Notes: generated from the letters alone by a model not told the origin. A DNA stretch of 13,797 bases from Candidatus Woesearchaeota archaeon (GCA_014729145.1 WJKL01000071.1:1-13797); one strand, 5' to 3'; shown: positions 1 to 7,396, counted from the stretch's first letter. Made by a program: numbers and translations.

Positions 1-986
1 CTGTCTACTTTTTTTGTAAGTTTTTTGATTGGAGATGATATTTTTCTTGATAAAACATAACCTACACTACCTACAAACAAAGATATAAAAAATATTATCC
101 CAAAAGATGTCTTTATCAATTCTTTTCTAAAATCACCCAGGGCTTCTGATTCATCTATCTCAGCTAAAAGAACCCATTCTGTGTTTTCTATAGAGGTGTG
201 TGTTCCAAAGACATTAACACCCCTGTAATCTTCATAAACATCTATGATATATTCTTTATCAGGGTTTGATTCACCAATATATTCCAATGCTTCTTTGCCT
301 ACTTTTTGTTCCATAAAATTTTCATTTTCATTTATAAATCTTGCAGGGGTTATCATATAACCTTCACTGTCTGTAAGATAAACATCGCCTGTCTGCTTCA
401 ATCCTGTTTTTTCAGAGGCTATTTGAGTTAGTTCATCTATTGTTATCTCCATTATCACAGCACCAAGAATCTCTCCAGAAGAGCTGTAAGCAGGAAACCC
501 CATTGAAAAACAAGGAACAATATTTTCTTTATCACAATATGTTTTAGTAAGATATTTTCCTTCTGTAATCACATCTCTGATCATATTTTCTTTTACAGAA
601 TCTATCTCGCTTTTTTCAGTGGAATATACTACAGTGCTGTCTTTATCAAGGATAAATATCTTTTTGACACCTTTATAGGCATCTATATTTGAATCAAGAT
701 CCTCCCCAACATCTTCCAGCCATAAATTATAATCTTCATCATCTTTTGTCTTGCTTAAAAGTATTTTAAGATCAGGGTCCTCAATAGTTATGGAAATAAG
801 CTCTTTATATTTCTCAAGCAAAGTTGCTATATTGTTCGCCCTTGATACCGCAGTTGTCTCCAGATGGTTGGATACTTCTGACTTCAGCAGCTGGCTTGAC
901 TTTGAATAATAGATTGAGGTTCCTGCAACACTTCCAATTATCGCCACAATTACAAATGCAATAGTAATTATATATTTTAGATTCAT
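1..986 (-). CDS. Double-Cache/HAMP membrane sensor, C-terminus cut by window edge
   Basis: Predicted membrane receptor that senses an extracellular ligand. The frame is open from ATG at 986 to base 1 (328 codons) and runs out of the window, so its output is unknown. Visible order: membrane helix at residues 5-25, an extracellular domain of about 260 residues, a second helix at about 292-312, and the start of a HAMP linker (SSPIKKLTKKVD). The segment GLKQTGDVYLTD (195-206) and the stretch DYRGVNVFGTHTSIENTEWV (253-272) are typical of dCache domains. It is paralogous to the upstream neighbour (DYRGEKVLAAT at the same place). It lies 30 nt downstream of that gene, last in the operon as seen here. 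No clear SD precedes ATG. The missing part could be a kinase, a chemotaxis module, or only a short tail as in the neighbour. Confidence 0.85.
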   Translation of the reverse strand, partial: MNLKYIITIAFVIVAIIGSVAGTSIYYSKSSQLLKSEVSNHLETTAVSRANNIATLLEKYKELISITIEDPDLKILLSKTKDDEDYNLWLEDVGEDLDSNIDAYKGVKKIFILDKDSTVVYSTEKSEIDSVKENMIRDVITEGKYLTKTYCDKENIVPCFSMGFPAYSSSGEILGAVIMEITIDELTQIASEKTGLKQTGDVYLTDSEGYMITPARFINENENFMEQKVGKEALEYIGESNPDKEYIIDVYEDYRGVNVFGTHTSIENTEWVLLAEIDESEALGDFRKELIKTSFGIIFFISLFVGSVGYVLSRKISSPIKKLTKKVD

Positions 987-1016
987 TTTTTTATTTTGTT
1001 TTATTATTTTGTGTTA

Positions 1017-2141
1017 TTATTTTATTTTTTTATCTTTTGATGAATTATTTTTACTCTGCTTTTTTTCCTGTTTTTCCTGTTTTTCAAGTACAGCAAGCTT
1101 CATAGTTTTCATCACTCTATTAAGAGCTTTAACAAGGACCTGTATCTCCTTTATACTGCTGTCTTCTATCTTTTCATCAAAATTCCCCTTGCTTACCTCC
1201 TCTACAGACTTTGCTATCTTTTTTATAGGATATGATATTGATTTTGAGATGAATATCGAGATGATTATTCCTGAAAAGACCATAAATATTGTCAAAAGAA
1301 CTGCTTTGTTCCTTAAACTGTCCAGGTCACTAAAAGCCTCTTCTCTGTCTACCTTTGTGACAAGACCCCAGTCAACTTCTTCTATATAATTGGTTGCTGC
1401 AAGCACTTTTTCTCCTCTGTAATCAACAGTGTCTTCAAAAAACCCCTCTTTTTTATCCATCACCATCACTATAGGTATATCTTTTTTCTTTTTGGATATC
1501 TTATGTATTGCAGAATCTTCAACATCAAATCTTGTCTTTGTGAATATATCTATATCTCCATCTTCATCTTTTTTTCCAAGCAGAGATTCTCCTGTTTCCC
1601 CTAATCCTGATTTGTCAAGAACAATATCCTCAAGTTTTTCAGTGTCTATATCAAAACCGATTACCCCTATGTTTTTTCCTTCTTCATCCTTTATCTGCGT
1701 CAAAACACCAAGCCATATTGATTTTCTTTCTTTATCATAATAAGTGTCAAAGAAAAACCCTTCTTGTTTTTTGATGAAATAAGGATAGTCAGAATAGTCT
1801 GTTCCAGGAGGAGTATTTTCAGCCGCAAGTATAATCCCCTCTGTGCTGAATATACCTGTCCCTTTGTTTATTTTTTTTATCCTTTTAAGTACCTCTTCAT
1901 AAAGCCCATCATAATCTTTGTCCTGTTTTGAGGCCTTTATAAATTCAATGATCAAAGGTTCCTGAGCAAGAAGTGTAAGCTTTTCCTTCTGCTCGTCAAG
2001 AAACAGCTCTATGTTTTTCTCTCTTGAGTTTGCAGTTGAGATAAGCATTGAATGTGTATCTTTTTCAATTATATCATATGATGAAGAATAGAATATAACT
2101 CCAAGTACAACAGAGAAAAATAATGAAAGAGATACCAGCAC
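1017..2141 (-). CDS. Double-Cache/HAMP sensor with no output domain
   Basis: Membrane sensor with 374 residues from the first canonical start, a GTG at 2141. That start cuts into the first membrane helix. The frame continues upstream to an ATC at 2171 that adds IKKLQTRLII and has a well-placed SD, so I believe the protein is 384 residues (see 2169-2182). Order in the 374 numbering: membrane helix 1-18, dCache domain about 30-270 (GLGETGESLLG 179-189, DYRGEKVLAA 240-249), second helix 280-298, HAMP 299-350 (SISYPIKKIA, then KGNFDEKI). It ends with a Lys/Gln/Glu-rich tail (EKQEKQEKKQSK) and a stop. No kinase, receiver, methyl-accepting or phosphatase domain follows. The next gene starts afresh with its own membrane helix, so this is not a frameshifted longer sensor. 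It may act by pairing with the kinase encoded upstream. Confidence 0.88.
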   Translation of the reverse strand: MLVSLSLFFSVVLGVIFYSSSYDIIEKDTHSMLISTANSREKNIELFLDEQKEKLTLLAQEPLIIEFIKASKQDKDYDGLYEEVLKRIKKINKGTGIFSTEGIILAAENTPPGTDYSDYPYFIKKQEGFFFDTYYDKERKSIWLGVLTQIKDEEGKNIGVIGFDIDTEKLEDIVLDKSGLGETGESLLGKKDEDGDIDIFTKTRFDVEDSAIHKISKKKKDIPIVMVMDKKEGFFEDTVDYRGEKVLAATNYIEEVDWGLVTKVDREEAFSDLDSLRNKAVLLTIFMVFSGIIISIFISKSISYPIKKIAKSVEEVSKGNFDEKIEDSSIKEIQVLVKALNRVMKTMKLAVLEKQEKQEKKQSKNNSSKDKKIK

Positions 2142-2168
2142 TATTATAAGCCTTGTCTGAAGTTTTTT

Positions 2169-2182
2169 GATCTATATCACCT
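2169..2182 (-). promoter_or_regulatory. Shine-Dalgarno and probable ATC start of the second Cache sensor
   Basis: On the minus strand AGGTGAT (2182-2176) is a strong match to the archaeal anti-SD. It lies 4 nt (6 nt from GGTG) ahead of ATC at 2171-2169. The in-frame codon just before is TAG (2174-2172), so no upstream start exists. From the ATC the peptide reads IKKLQTRLIIVLVSLS, a normal positively charged lead into a membrane helix. The GTG at 2141 loses that charge and has only AAGG 9 nt ahead. Either a rare ATC start or a base change of ATG explains this. Confidence 0.55.
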
Positions 2183-2223
2183 TTTGTTTTTTTCTTTGTT
2201 TTTTTGTTCCTTTATTTCTTTTT

Positions 2224-4143
2224 TTAATTGTGATTGAACAGATGAATCATATAATCCCTTAATCTGCTTGCTTCAACAGCGTCTATTATCTTCTTTTTTT
2301 CAAGATAATTTATATCTCCAAGTATATTTTTAGAGTCTATCTTCTTGAATGAATCAATCCTTTTACCACCTAAAGGCCCCAGGATTTCAATATATTTCTT
2401 TTTTACCTCTTGGGTAATACTTGTTTTTCTTTTGATATTAAATATTGAAAGCAGAGCAGAATCTAATCTCTTTATCTTTTCCTCTGAAAGGATAGATTTT
2501 TTCTTTAGGTCTAAGATATAGGCATTTATATTTTCATAATTAAGGTTATTCCGGAGTTTTTCAAACTCATGTTCTCCCAAAGGTCCAAGATATTCAACAA
2601 AAAGTTTCTTTAACTCCTTTTCATGGTTCTGGCCTTCTGAAAAAAGAAGCTTGATAGATTTTATCTCTTTTACAGGCTTTAATGGAACTGTAAAAAAGAA
2701 TGTTGTTCCTTTTCCTTTCTGGCTTTCGATCCATATCCTTCCGTTCTGCGCCTCAATTATACCCTTGCATATCGCCAGCCCAAGTCCTGTTCCTCCATGT
2801 TCTCTGTACATTGTTTGTTCTGCCTGGAAAAATGGCTCAAACAATTTTCTTTGGTCTTCTGGGGAGATCCCTATTCCCTGATCTTTTACAGAGAATTCAA
2901 TCATATTATTTTTCTTTTCAGCTGTGATTACTATCTTGCTGTTCTCTGGAGAGAATTTTTTTGCATTATTTATCAGATTTCTCAACACCTGCATTGTCCT
3001 GTCAGGGTCAACATCAATAGTGGGAAGCTTCTTTATCTTTGCCTCTATTTTTATCTTCTTTTCAGGCATAAACCCTTTCATCTCCTCAACAAGCCTTTCT
3101 ATATGTTCTTTAAGATTCGTTCTTTTAAATTTGAACTTTAACCTGGCTGCTTCTATCCTGGATATCTCCAGGAAATCCTGGATAATGTTGTCAAGCCTTG
3201 TTGTATTTCTCAAGACAATATCTATTGAATTTTTCTGTTTTTTGTTGAGTTTTCCATAATACTCTCCAAGAAGCATCTGGAGCTGTGCCCTCATAGGAGT
3301 CATCGGGCTTCTTAATTCGTGAGATGTTATTGACATAAATTCTGTCTTTGCCTTGTCTATCTGTTTTCTTTCTGCATCTGTCTTTCCCAATGTTTCTATT
3401 GCCTTGTTTAAGGTATTTCCCAGATCTTCCAACTCATCTCCTGTCTTGATGTCTGCTCTTGCATTAAAATTACCTTTTTCCAGCTGTTGCGTTGTTTTGT
3501 AAAGCTTTTTTATAGGGGAGGTTATTTTTGATAAAAATACAAAAGATCCAGCAACTACAACCACGAATATGACAAACTGTATGATAAGATAGTTCCTCAA
3601 AGATTTGCTTATTTTTTCATGCTGTTCAACAGATATCGTGTTCAGCTCCTTCTTTAGATAAGAAAACATCCCTTCTATAGATATTTCAATCCCATTAAAA
3701 AGAGAATATGCTTGTAAAAAAATCTCATTTTCATTAAGCTGTTTTTGTTTTTCTTCAGAAAACATTAATAGTTCAAGTTCTTCTGTATTTTTAATAAGTT
3801 CATCTATATATACTTTGTTTTCTACAAAAGACATGTTTTCAATAACTTTCGCATCATTTTTTATTCCATCTATTGTCTTCATTAAATTCTCTTCATATTG
3901 CGAAAATTTTGCTATATTGATCTTTTCAAGATTAGATTCTAGATTCTTTGATTTGACAGACAGATCATGAAGAACAATCATAAGCTCGCTAATTTCAGGC
4001 AATCTTTCAGAAGAAGACCTTATCTCACTAAGTTGATAATAAGAGAAAAAAGAAGCAAGAAAAAACATAAAAAACAAGACTGTCAAACTTACAAGAATCT
4101 TGTTCTTTATTGGATGTATTCTGTGTTTTTTCCCATCATTCAT
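2224..4143 (-). CDS. Membrane sensor histidine kinase with duplicated C-terminal LGPLG domain
   Basis: Autophosphorylating sensor kinase, 639 residues. Order: membrane helix 15-35, mostly helical extracellular domain about 36-185, second helix 185-205, HAMP 206-258, HisKA with phospho-acceptor H275 (SITSHELRSP), then HATPase_c with N box (NLINNAKKFSPEN, about 389-401), G1 DQGIGIS (421-427), F box (LFEPFF) and G2 GGTGLGLA (450-457). All catalytic motifs are intact. Residues about 505-639 are unusual: two copies of a roughly 58-residue unit (510-568 and 579-636) share the pattern E-x-K-K-x4-E-x-LGPLG, NI, and a closing hydrophobic F. I do not recognise this domain with certainty; it is not a receiver. 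The ATG overlaps the stop of the upstream lipoprotein gene by 4 nt (ATGA) and lacks a clear SD, indicating translational coupling. Likely partners are the two receivers encoded first in the operon. Confidence 0.95.
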   Translation of the reverse strand: MNDGKKHRIHPIKNKILVSLTVLFFMFFLASFFSYYQLSEIRSSSERLPEISELMIVLHDLSVKSKNLESNLEKINIAKFSQYEENLMKTIDGIKNDAKVIENMSFVENKVYIDELIKNTEELELLMFSEEKQKQLNENEIFLQAYSLFNGIEISIEGMFSYLKKELNTISVEQHEKISKSLRNYLIIQFVIFVVVVAGSFVFLSKITSPIKKLYKTTQQLEKGNFNARADIKTGDELEDLGNTLNKAIETLGKTDAERKQIDKAKTEFMSITSHELRSPMTPMRAQLQMLLGEYYGKLNKKQKNSIDIVLRNTTRLDNIIQDFLEISRIEAARLKFKFKRTNLKEHIERLVEEMKGFMPEKKIKIEAKIKKLPTIDVDPDRTMQVLRNLINNAKKFSPENSKIVITAEKKNNMIEFSVKDQGIGISPEDQRKLFEPFFQAEQTMYREHGGTGLGLAICKGIIEAQNGRIWIESQKGKGTTFFFTVPLKPVKEIKSIKLLFSEGQNHEKELKKLFVEYLGPLGEHEFEKLRNNLNYENINAYILDLKKKSILSEEKIKRLDSALLSIFNIKRKTSITQEVKKKYIEILGPLGGKRIDSFKKIDSKNILGDINYLEKKKIIDAVEASRLRDYMIHLFNHN

Positions 4144-5147
4144 GTTTTATAGATTGTCTCAGCGTTCTTAAGAAGTTCAGGAGAAAAAGTTATCCCAAGT
4201 TTTTCTGCCATTTTTAGGTTCAAGGCTATTTTTCCTTTTTTATTCTGCACAACAGGAATATCTCCTGCATTTTCTCCATCAAGTATCCTCAATGCAGTTT
4301 CAGCAGACCACTCTCCTTGTTCTTTTGCTATTTTACTATATGAGAGAAGAGCATATTGGATAAGCCAATCATGCTCTATTACAATAGGTATTTTTACGTT
4401 TTCTAAAATAAAGTCTTCTGCTTCTTGTTCATTAAAATTTTCAATTCCTGCTGGAACACCCATTATAATTATATCAACTTTTTCTTGTAAATCTAAGAAT
4501 GCATTTTTCCACTCTTCAAAGTTTTTTACAAAAGAAGTTTCTTGTAAATTGATATCTAGATATTTTACAAAATATTCTGCATTTTTATGCTCACTTAAAA
4601 GATCACCTGTAAGAAATCCCACTCTATTCCCGTTTGCGTGTTTAGATACTTCTTCAATTGCTTTGTCTATCAAAACAACTTCCACCATTCCTGCAGTATT
4701 TGAATAAGGTGCATCATATCCAGAAGCATCCCAATTTACTCCGCAGAAAACAACAGGAAGTTCTGCATCTTTATAATATTCTTGAACAATGTATTTCATA
4801 GCATTATCATCAGAAACTATAAGCACATCTGGTTGAAATTCTTCAATTATATTTTTTGCTTCTAGTGCTGCTTGTTGTTTGAATTCTTCAGAAGGATTGT
4901 TTTTTGTATCCAATGAATGTATTTTTAATTCAATTCCTTTTCCTTCTAAAGTTGTTTTTATTCCATTGGTTATTTCTTTGCTCCATTCATAACTTTGATG
5001 GTAAGAATCTATATACAATATTTTTTTACCTTGATAGGGGCTTACAGCAGAACCAGTTATATCTGAAGAATCTGCCTCTTTTTCAGAAGAACACCCTGCA
5101 GCAAATAATGCTGTAAATATCATAATTAAAATAACATATCTTTTCAT
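4140..5147 (-). CDS. ABC-type substrate-binding lipoprotein, probable receptor for the kinase
   Basis: Extracellular binding lipoprotein of 335 residues. The N-terminus MKRYVILIMIFTALFAAGC is a lipoprotein signal peptide with lipobox FAAGC and modified Cys19. A Ser/Asp/Glu-rich linker with ITGSAV follows, and the mature domain starts at about residue 40. The fold fits the ABC_sub_bind family (PF04392-like): KKILYIDSYHQ near 41-51, PDVLIVSDDNAMKYIV near 105-120, LPVVFCGVNWD near 129-139, and NRVGFLTGD at the second lobe. Substrate is not deducible. A strong SD (AAGGAGGG) lies inside the end of the preceding gene. There is no permease or ATPase gene in the window, while the kinase gene overlaps its stop by 4 nt. 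I therefore infer a sensory job: ligand-loaded protein docking on the kinase's extracellular domain. A transporter elsewhere could still use it. Confidence 0.88.
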   Translation of the reverse strand: MKRYVILIMIFTALFAAGCSSEKEADSSDITGSAVSPYQGKKILYIDSYHQSYEWSKEITNGIKTTLEGKGIELKIHSLDTKNNPSEEFKQQAALEAKNIIEEFQPDVLIVSDDNAMKYIVQEYYKDAELPVVFCGVNWDASGYDAPYSNTAGMVEVVLIDKAIEEVSKHANGNRVGFLTGDLLSEHKNAEYFVKYLDINLQETSFVKNFEEWKNAFLDLQEKVDIIIMGVPAGIENFNEQEAEDFILENVKIPIVIEHDWLIQYALLSYSKIAKEQGEWSAETALRILDGENAGDIPVVQNKKGKIALNLKMAEKLGITFSPELLKNAETIYKT

Positions 5148-5148
5148 C

Positions 5149-5694
5149 TTATTTTCCCTCCTTCTCTTTTTCTTTTATCTCAACAACCTTATCAACAAAC
5201 ATCTCTGTTTCTTTTATCAGCTCATCCTGTGCTTTTACACTTAACACATAAAAAACAGCTTTTGTATCTGTATCCCTTATCTTGTTTGCAAGATTTGAAA
5301 GAAACTGTGCAACTGGATCTTTATCCTGATATATAAGAAGGTTTGTCAATGAATCAAATACCAGATATTCAAAATCATGGTTAAGAAGCTTTGATACTGC
5401 TACTGATATCTCTGTCAGTGCTCCTGGAGAAGATATAAAATAACATCCTTTTGTCTGGTCAGGAACATCCTTTATTGTCTTTGATATTGTATCGATAAAG
5501 ACCGTATTGCTTGTATCTATGCCCTTCTTCTTAAAAAGCTCTGTTAAAGAACTGTATGTCTTGTTCAGAGTTACATAACATACACTTTTACCTGAAAGCT
5601 CTTTCAGTGTATCAACTATTGTATCATTATAATTGACACTAGGCATTATCAGAAGCAAAGTCTTATTCTCTTCAAGCTCAGTCTTTATGTCCAT
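5149..5694 (-). CDS. RecA/KaiC-like protein lacking Walker A
   Basis: Cytoplasmic protein of 181 residues resembling the RecA-superfamily core of KaiC-like ATPases, in the degenerate form often found near archaeal signal-transduction genes (DUF7504-like). Seen: an opening strand LLLIMPSVNYNDTIVDTL (13-30) where a P-loop would be, but without GxxxxGK[ST]. Then KSVCYVTLNKTYSSLTELF (36-54) matches the second KaiC strand and helix, TVFIDTIS (64-71) the third, and FEYLVFDSLTNLL (108-120) a Walker-B-like strand with D114. It ends in a Lys/Glu tail (EIKEKEKEGK). Loss of the P-loop suggests no ATP hydrolysis and a binding or scaffold role. It starts 25 nt after the second receiver gene and ends 1 nt before the lipoprotein gene. 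No strong SD is visible. It could be the effector that the receivers talk to, but that is a guess. Confidence 0.72.
   Translation of the reverse strand: MDIKTELEENKTLLLIMPSVNYNDTIVDTLKELSGKSVCYVTLNKTYSSLTELFKKKGIDTSNTVFIDTISKTIKDVPDQTKGCYFISSPGALTEISVAVSKLLNHDFEYLVFDSLTNLLIYQDKDPVAQFLSNLANKIRDTDTKAVFYVLSVKAQDELIKETEMFVDKVVEIKEKEKEGK
5156..5163 (-). promoter_or_regulatory. Shine-Dalgarno of the binding lipoprotein gene
   Basis: AAGGAGGG on the minus strand, 8 nt ahead of the ATG at 5147, lies within the last codons of the preceding gene. It fixes the start of the lipoprotein and shows independent ribosome entry inside the operon. Confidence 0.85.
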
Positions 5695-5719
5695 TTTATT
5701 TTGTCTGTTCTATCGTAGA

Positions 5720-6079
5720 TTATTTTTCAACAAGTTTGTTCACTTTTTCCAGAAGTTCATCAACGTCAAAAGGCTTCTGGATAAATCCTACTATATTTTT
5801 GGATTTCATCAGATCCTCTTTCTCTGCTTCAGAGGTTCTTACAACACTAAGATATGCGACCTTTACATCCCCCAGTTTAGGAATTATCTTTGATACTGGA
5901 GTCCCAGGCATCATGATGTCCATAAGCACAAGATCTGGCTTTTCTCCTGATTTTATCTTTTCCAGGCATTCGTCTCCGTTTGATGCACTTATCACCTTGT
6001 ATTTATTTGCCTCAAGAACCGCCTGCACTGTTGTTATGTTGTCAGGCTCGTCATCAACTACCATTATACATTTGTTCAT
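5720..6079 (-). CDS. Stand-alone response regulator receiver (second in operon)
   Basis: Single REC domain, 119 residues, with no output domain. Conserved residues are present: acidic pair D9/D10 (VVDDE), phospho-acceptor D54 (LVLMDIMMPG), S78 (YLSVV) in the switch position and K102 (IQKPF). The segment after D54 is short and reads MPGTPVSKIIPKL, less typical than its neighbour. It begins 1 nt after the stop of the other receiver. Its SD GGAGGAT is made from that gene's last codons, so translation of the two is linked. Probable phosphate acceptor from the kinase of this operon, passing the signal to another protein, since it cannot bind DNA itself. Confidence 0.93.
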   Translation of the reverse strand: MNKCIMVVDDEPDNITTVQAVLEANKYKVISASNGDECLEKIKSGEKPDLVLMDIMMPGTPVSKIIPKLGDVKVAYLSVVRTSEAEKEDLMKSKNIVGFIQKPFDVDELLEKVNKLVEK

Positions 6080-6080
6080 T

Positions 6081-6443
6081 TTAATCCTCCATAGCTTTTT
6101 TAACTGCTTTCAGCAAAGATTCAGGTGAGAAAGGCTTTTGGATAAAACCATCAGCATCAGTCATATCTATCTCTTTTTCCGGAACAATAGAAACATACAG
6201 CATCTTTGCATGATGATTTATCTTTTCTCTTAACATCCTTAGTAATTCATATCCAGAAAGTTCAGGCATCCTTATATCCATCAGGATAATGTCAAAGCCG
6301 TTTCCTGTGAGCTTGTCAAGAGCGTCAGTTCCATCAGAAACAGCAGTAACTTCATATCCTTCTTTTTCAAGGATTGTTTTCATAGTATCAAGATCTTCAG
6401 ATTCATCATCTACCACAAGAATATGTTTTTTGTTTTTAGTCAT
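6081..6443 (-). CDS. Stand-alone response regulator receiver (first in operon)
   Basis: Single REC domain, 120 residues. Acidic pair D12/D13 (LVVDDES), phospho-acceptor D56 (IILMDIRMPELSGYELL), S85 (LYVSIV) and K103 (FIQKPFSPESLLKAV) are all present, so phosphotransfer should work. There is no DNA-binding or enzymatic domain. It is the first gene after the operon promoter, with SD AAGGTGGG a few bases ahead of the ATG. Its similarity to the next gene (for example shared FIQKPF and LMDI.MP) suggests a tandem duplication that has since diverged. The two may act as a branched or sequential relay, or compete for one kinase. Confidence 0.93.
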   Translation of the reverse strand: MTKNKKHILVVDDESEDLDTMKTILEKEGYEVTAVSDGTDALDKLTGNGFDIILMDIRMPELSGYELLRMLREKINHHAKMLYVSIVPEKEIDMTDADGFIQKPFSPESLLKAVKKAMED

Positions 6444-6467
6444 TTTCCCACCTTATCAAAAACTATC

Positions 6468-6523
6468 TGTAATGTATTACATTCAAATTGATTATATTGC
6501 TTTTTTATTCAACAGAATGTAAT
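6468..6523 (-). promoter_or_regulatory. Promoter and candidate operator of the signalling operon
   Basis: This lies in the 152-base gap 6444-6595. On the minus strand a TATA-like GCAATATAATC spans 6500-6490 and is preceded by an A-rich BRE-like tract (AATAAAAAA). A start of transcription near 6469 would give a leader of about 26 nt with the SD AAGGTGGG. Around it lie a perfect dyad TGTAAT-GT-ATTACA (6468-6481) and a 9-bp inverted repeat ATTACATTC (6476-6484) / GAATGTAAT (6515-6523) placed on either side of the TATA box. Binding there would be expected to block the promoter. The bases 6524-6595 show nothing further that I can name. Confidence 0.5.
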
Positions 6524-6595
6524 AAAACGATTATCTTCTTATGGAGAAAACATGAACACCCACATCTCATCCAGTATCCAGACAGCTACATAAAT

Positions 6596-7378
6596 CTAGA
6601 ATTTCACTTCTCTTGCTTTTTTGAAATTGGCCAAGAAAAAGCTGTCCAAAAATCTTGTGAAAGAAGGACTTAATGCAAATATTCCCAGATCTCTGCCGTA
6701 GATTATATTGTCATCATCAGGATTTGCATCAATGATCATACACTCTTTTCCATCAACTGAAATAAAATTATTTTTTGAGGAATTTATCTTTTTTATGCTG
6801 CAAAAATCAAGAGACCTTATTTCATTTAAATTTTCCTTGTTTGTTACCCCTGCTATTGATACATATATGCCTTTTTCTACTGCTTCTTTAAGCACATCCT
6901 TATGAAGCACCAGCCTGGAAAGAGAGTTTGCAGAACACTGAATATTTATGCTTTTCTTTGCCTTTGCTATAAGCTCCTCTGTCTTGTTTACGACATTAGA
7001 TCTTCCATTTATTATTGAAAAATAACTTTTAGATTTTGATTTGTATTTATTTTCTTTGAATTTTGACTCAAGCTGATTTATAACTCTGCTTTCAATTCTT
7101 TCTATTTTTTCTTTTTCTTTGTTTTTGGCTTTTTTAATGGATTCTACAGGGGATGCTGCTTTATATTTCATTGGTTTTGATGGAAGAACCATTGAAAATC
7201 CTTTATTAGAAAGGGAATTTATTATCTCATATACTTTTCCATAAGGTATTCCAGTTATGTTTGAGATGTCTTTTGCTGTTGATATTCCTTCGCTGATCAA
7301 AGTGAGATATACTTTTGATTCATACTTGCTCAAGCCAAGCTCATTAAGAGGCTTTAGAATATTCTTTGTCTTAGTCAT
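6596..7378 (-). CDS. TrmB-family transcriptional regulator, copy 2
   Basis: Archaeal ligand-responsive transcription regulator, 260 residues. An N-terminal winged helix covers about 11-68 (LGLSKYESKVYLTL, then ISNITGIPYGKVYEIINSLS as helix-turn-helix). A charged helical linker runs 75-112 and a PLD-like TrmB C-terminal domain 118-260 (SIINGRSNVV, CSANSLSRL, HKDVLKEA, DDDNIIYGRDLGI). TrmB proteins act as repressors or activators, often of transport and metabolism genes, with the ligand bound by the C-terminal domain. The ligand is unknown here. It lies 64 nt downstream of its paralogue on the same strand. A TATA-like GTTATATTTTT near 7407-7397 lies about 26 nt before the ATG and there is no SD, so the transcript may be leaderless. 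Confidence 0.9.
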   Translation of the reverse strand: MTKTKNILKPLNELGLSKYESKVYLTLISEGISTAKDISNITGIPYGKVYEIINSLSNKGFSMVLPSKPMKYKAASPVESIKKAKNKEKEKIERIESRVINQLESKFKENKYKSKSKSYFSIINGRSNVVNKTEELIAKAKKSINIQCSANSLSRLVLHKDVLKEAVEKGIYVSIAGVTNKENLNEIRSLDFCSIKKINSSKNNFISVDGKECMIIDANPDDDNIIYGRDLGIFALSPSFTRFLDSFFLANFKKAREVKF

Positions 7379-7396
7379 CAGTATACAAAAAAACTG

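Noticed and set aside
1062..1087. Short tandem repeat TTTTTCCTG near the end of the second Cache sensor gene
   Set aside because: Just two and a half copies coding the EKQEKQEKK tail; low complexity rather than a functional repeat or CRISPR.
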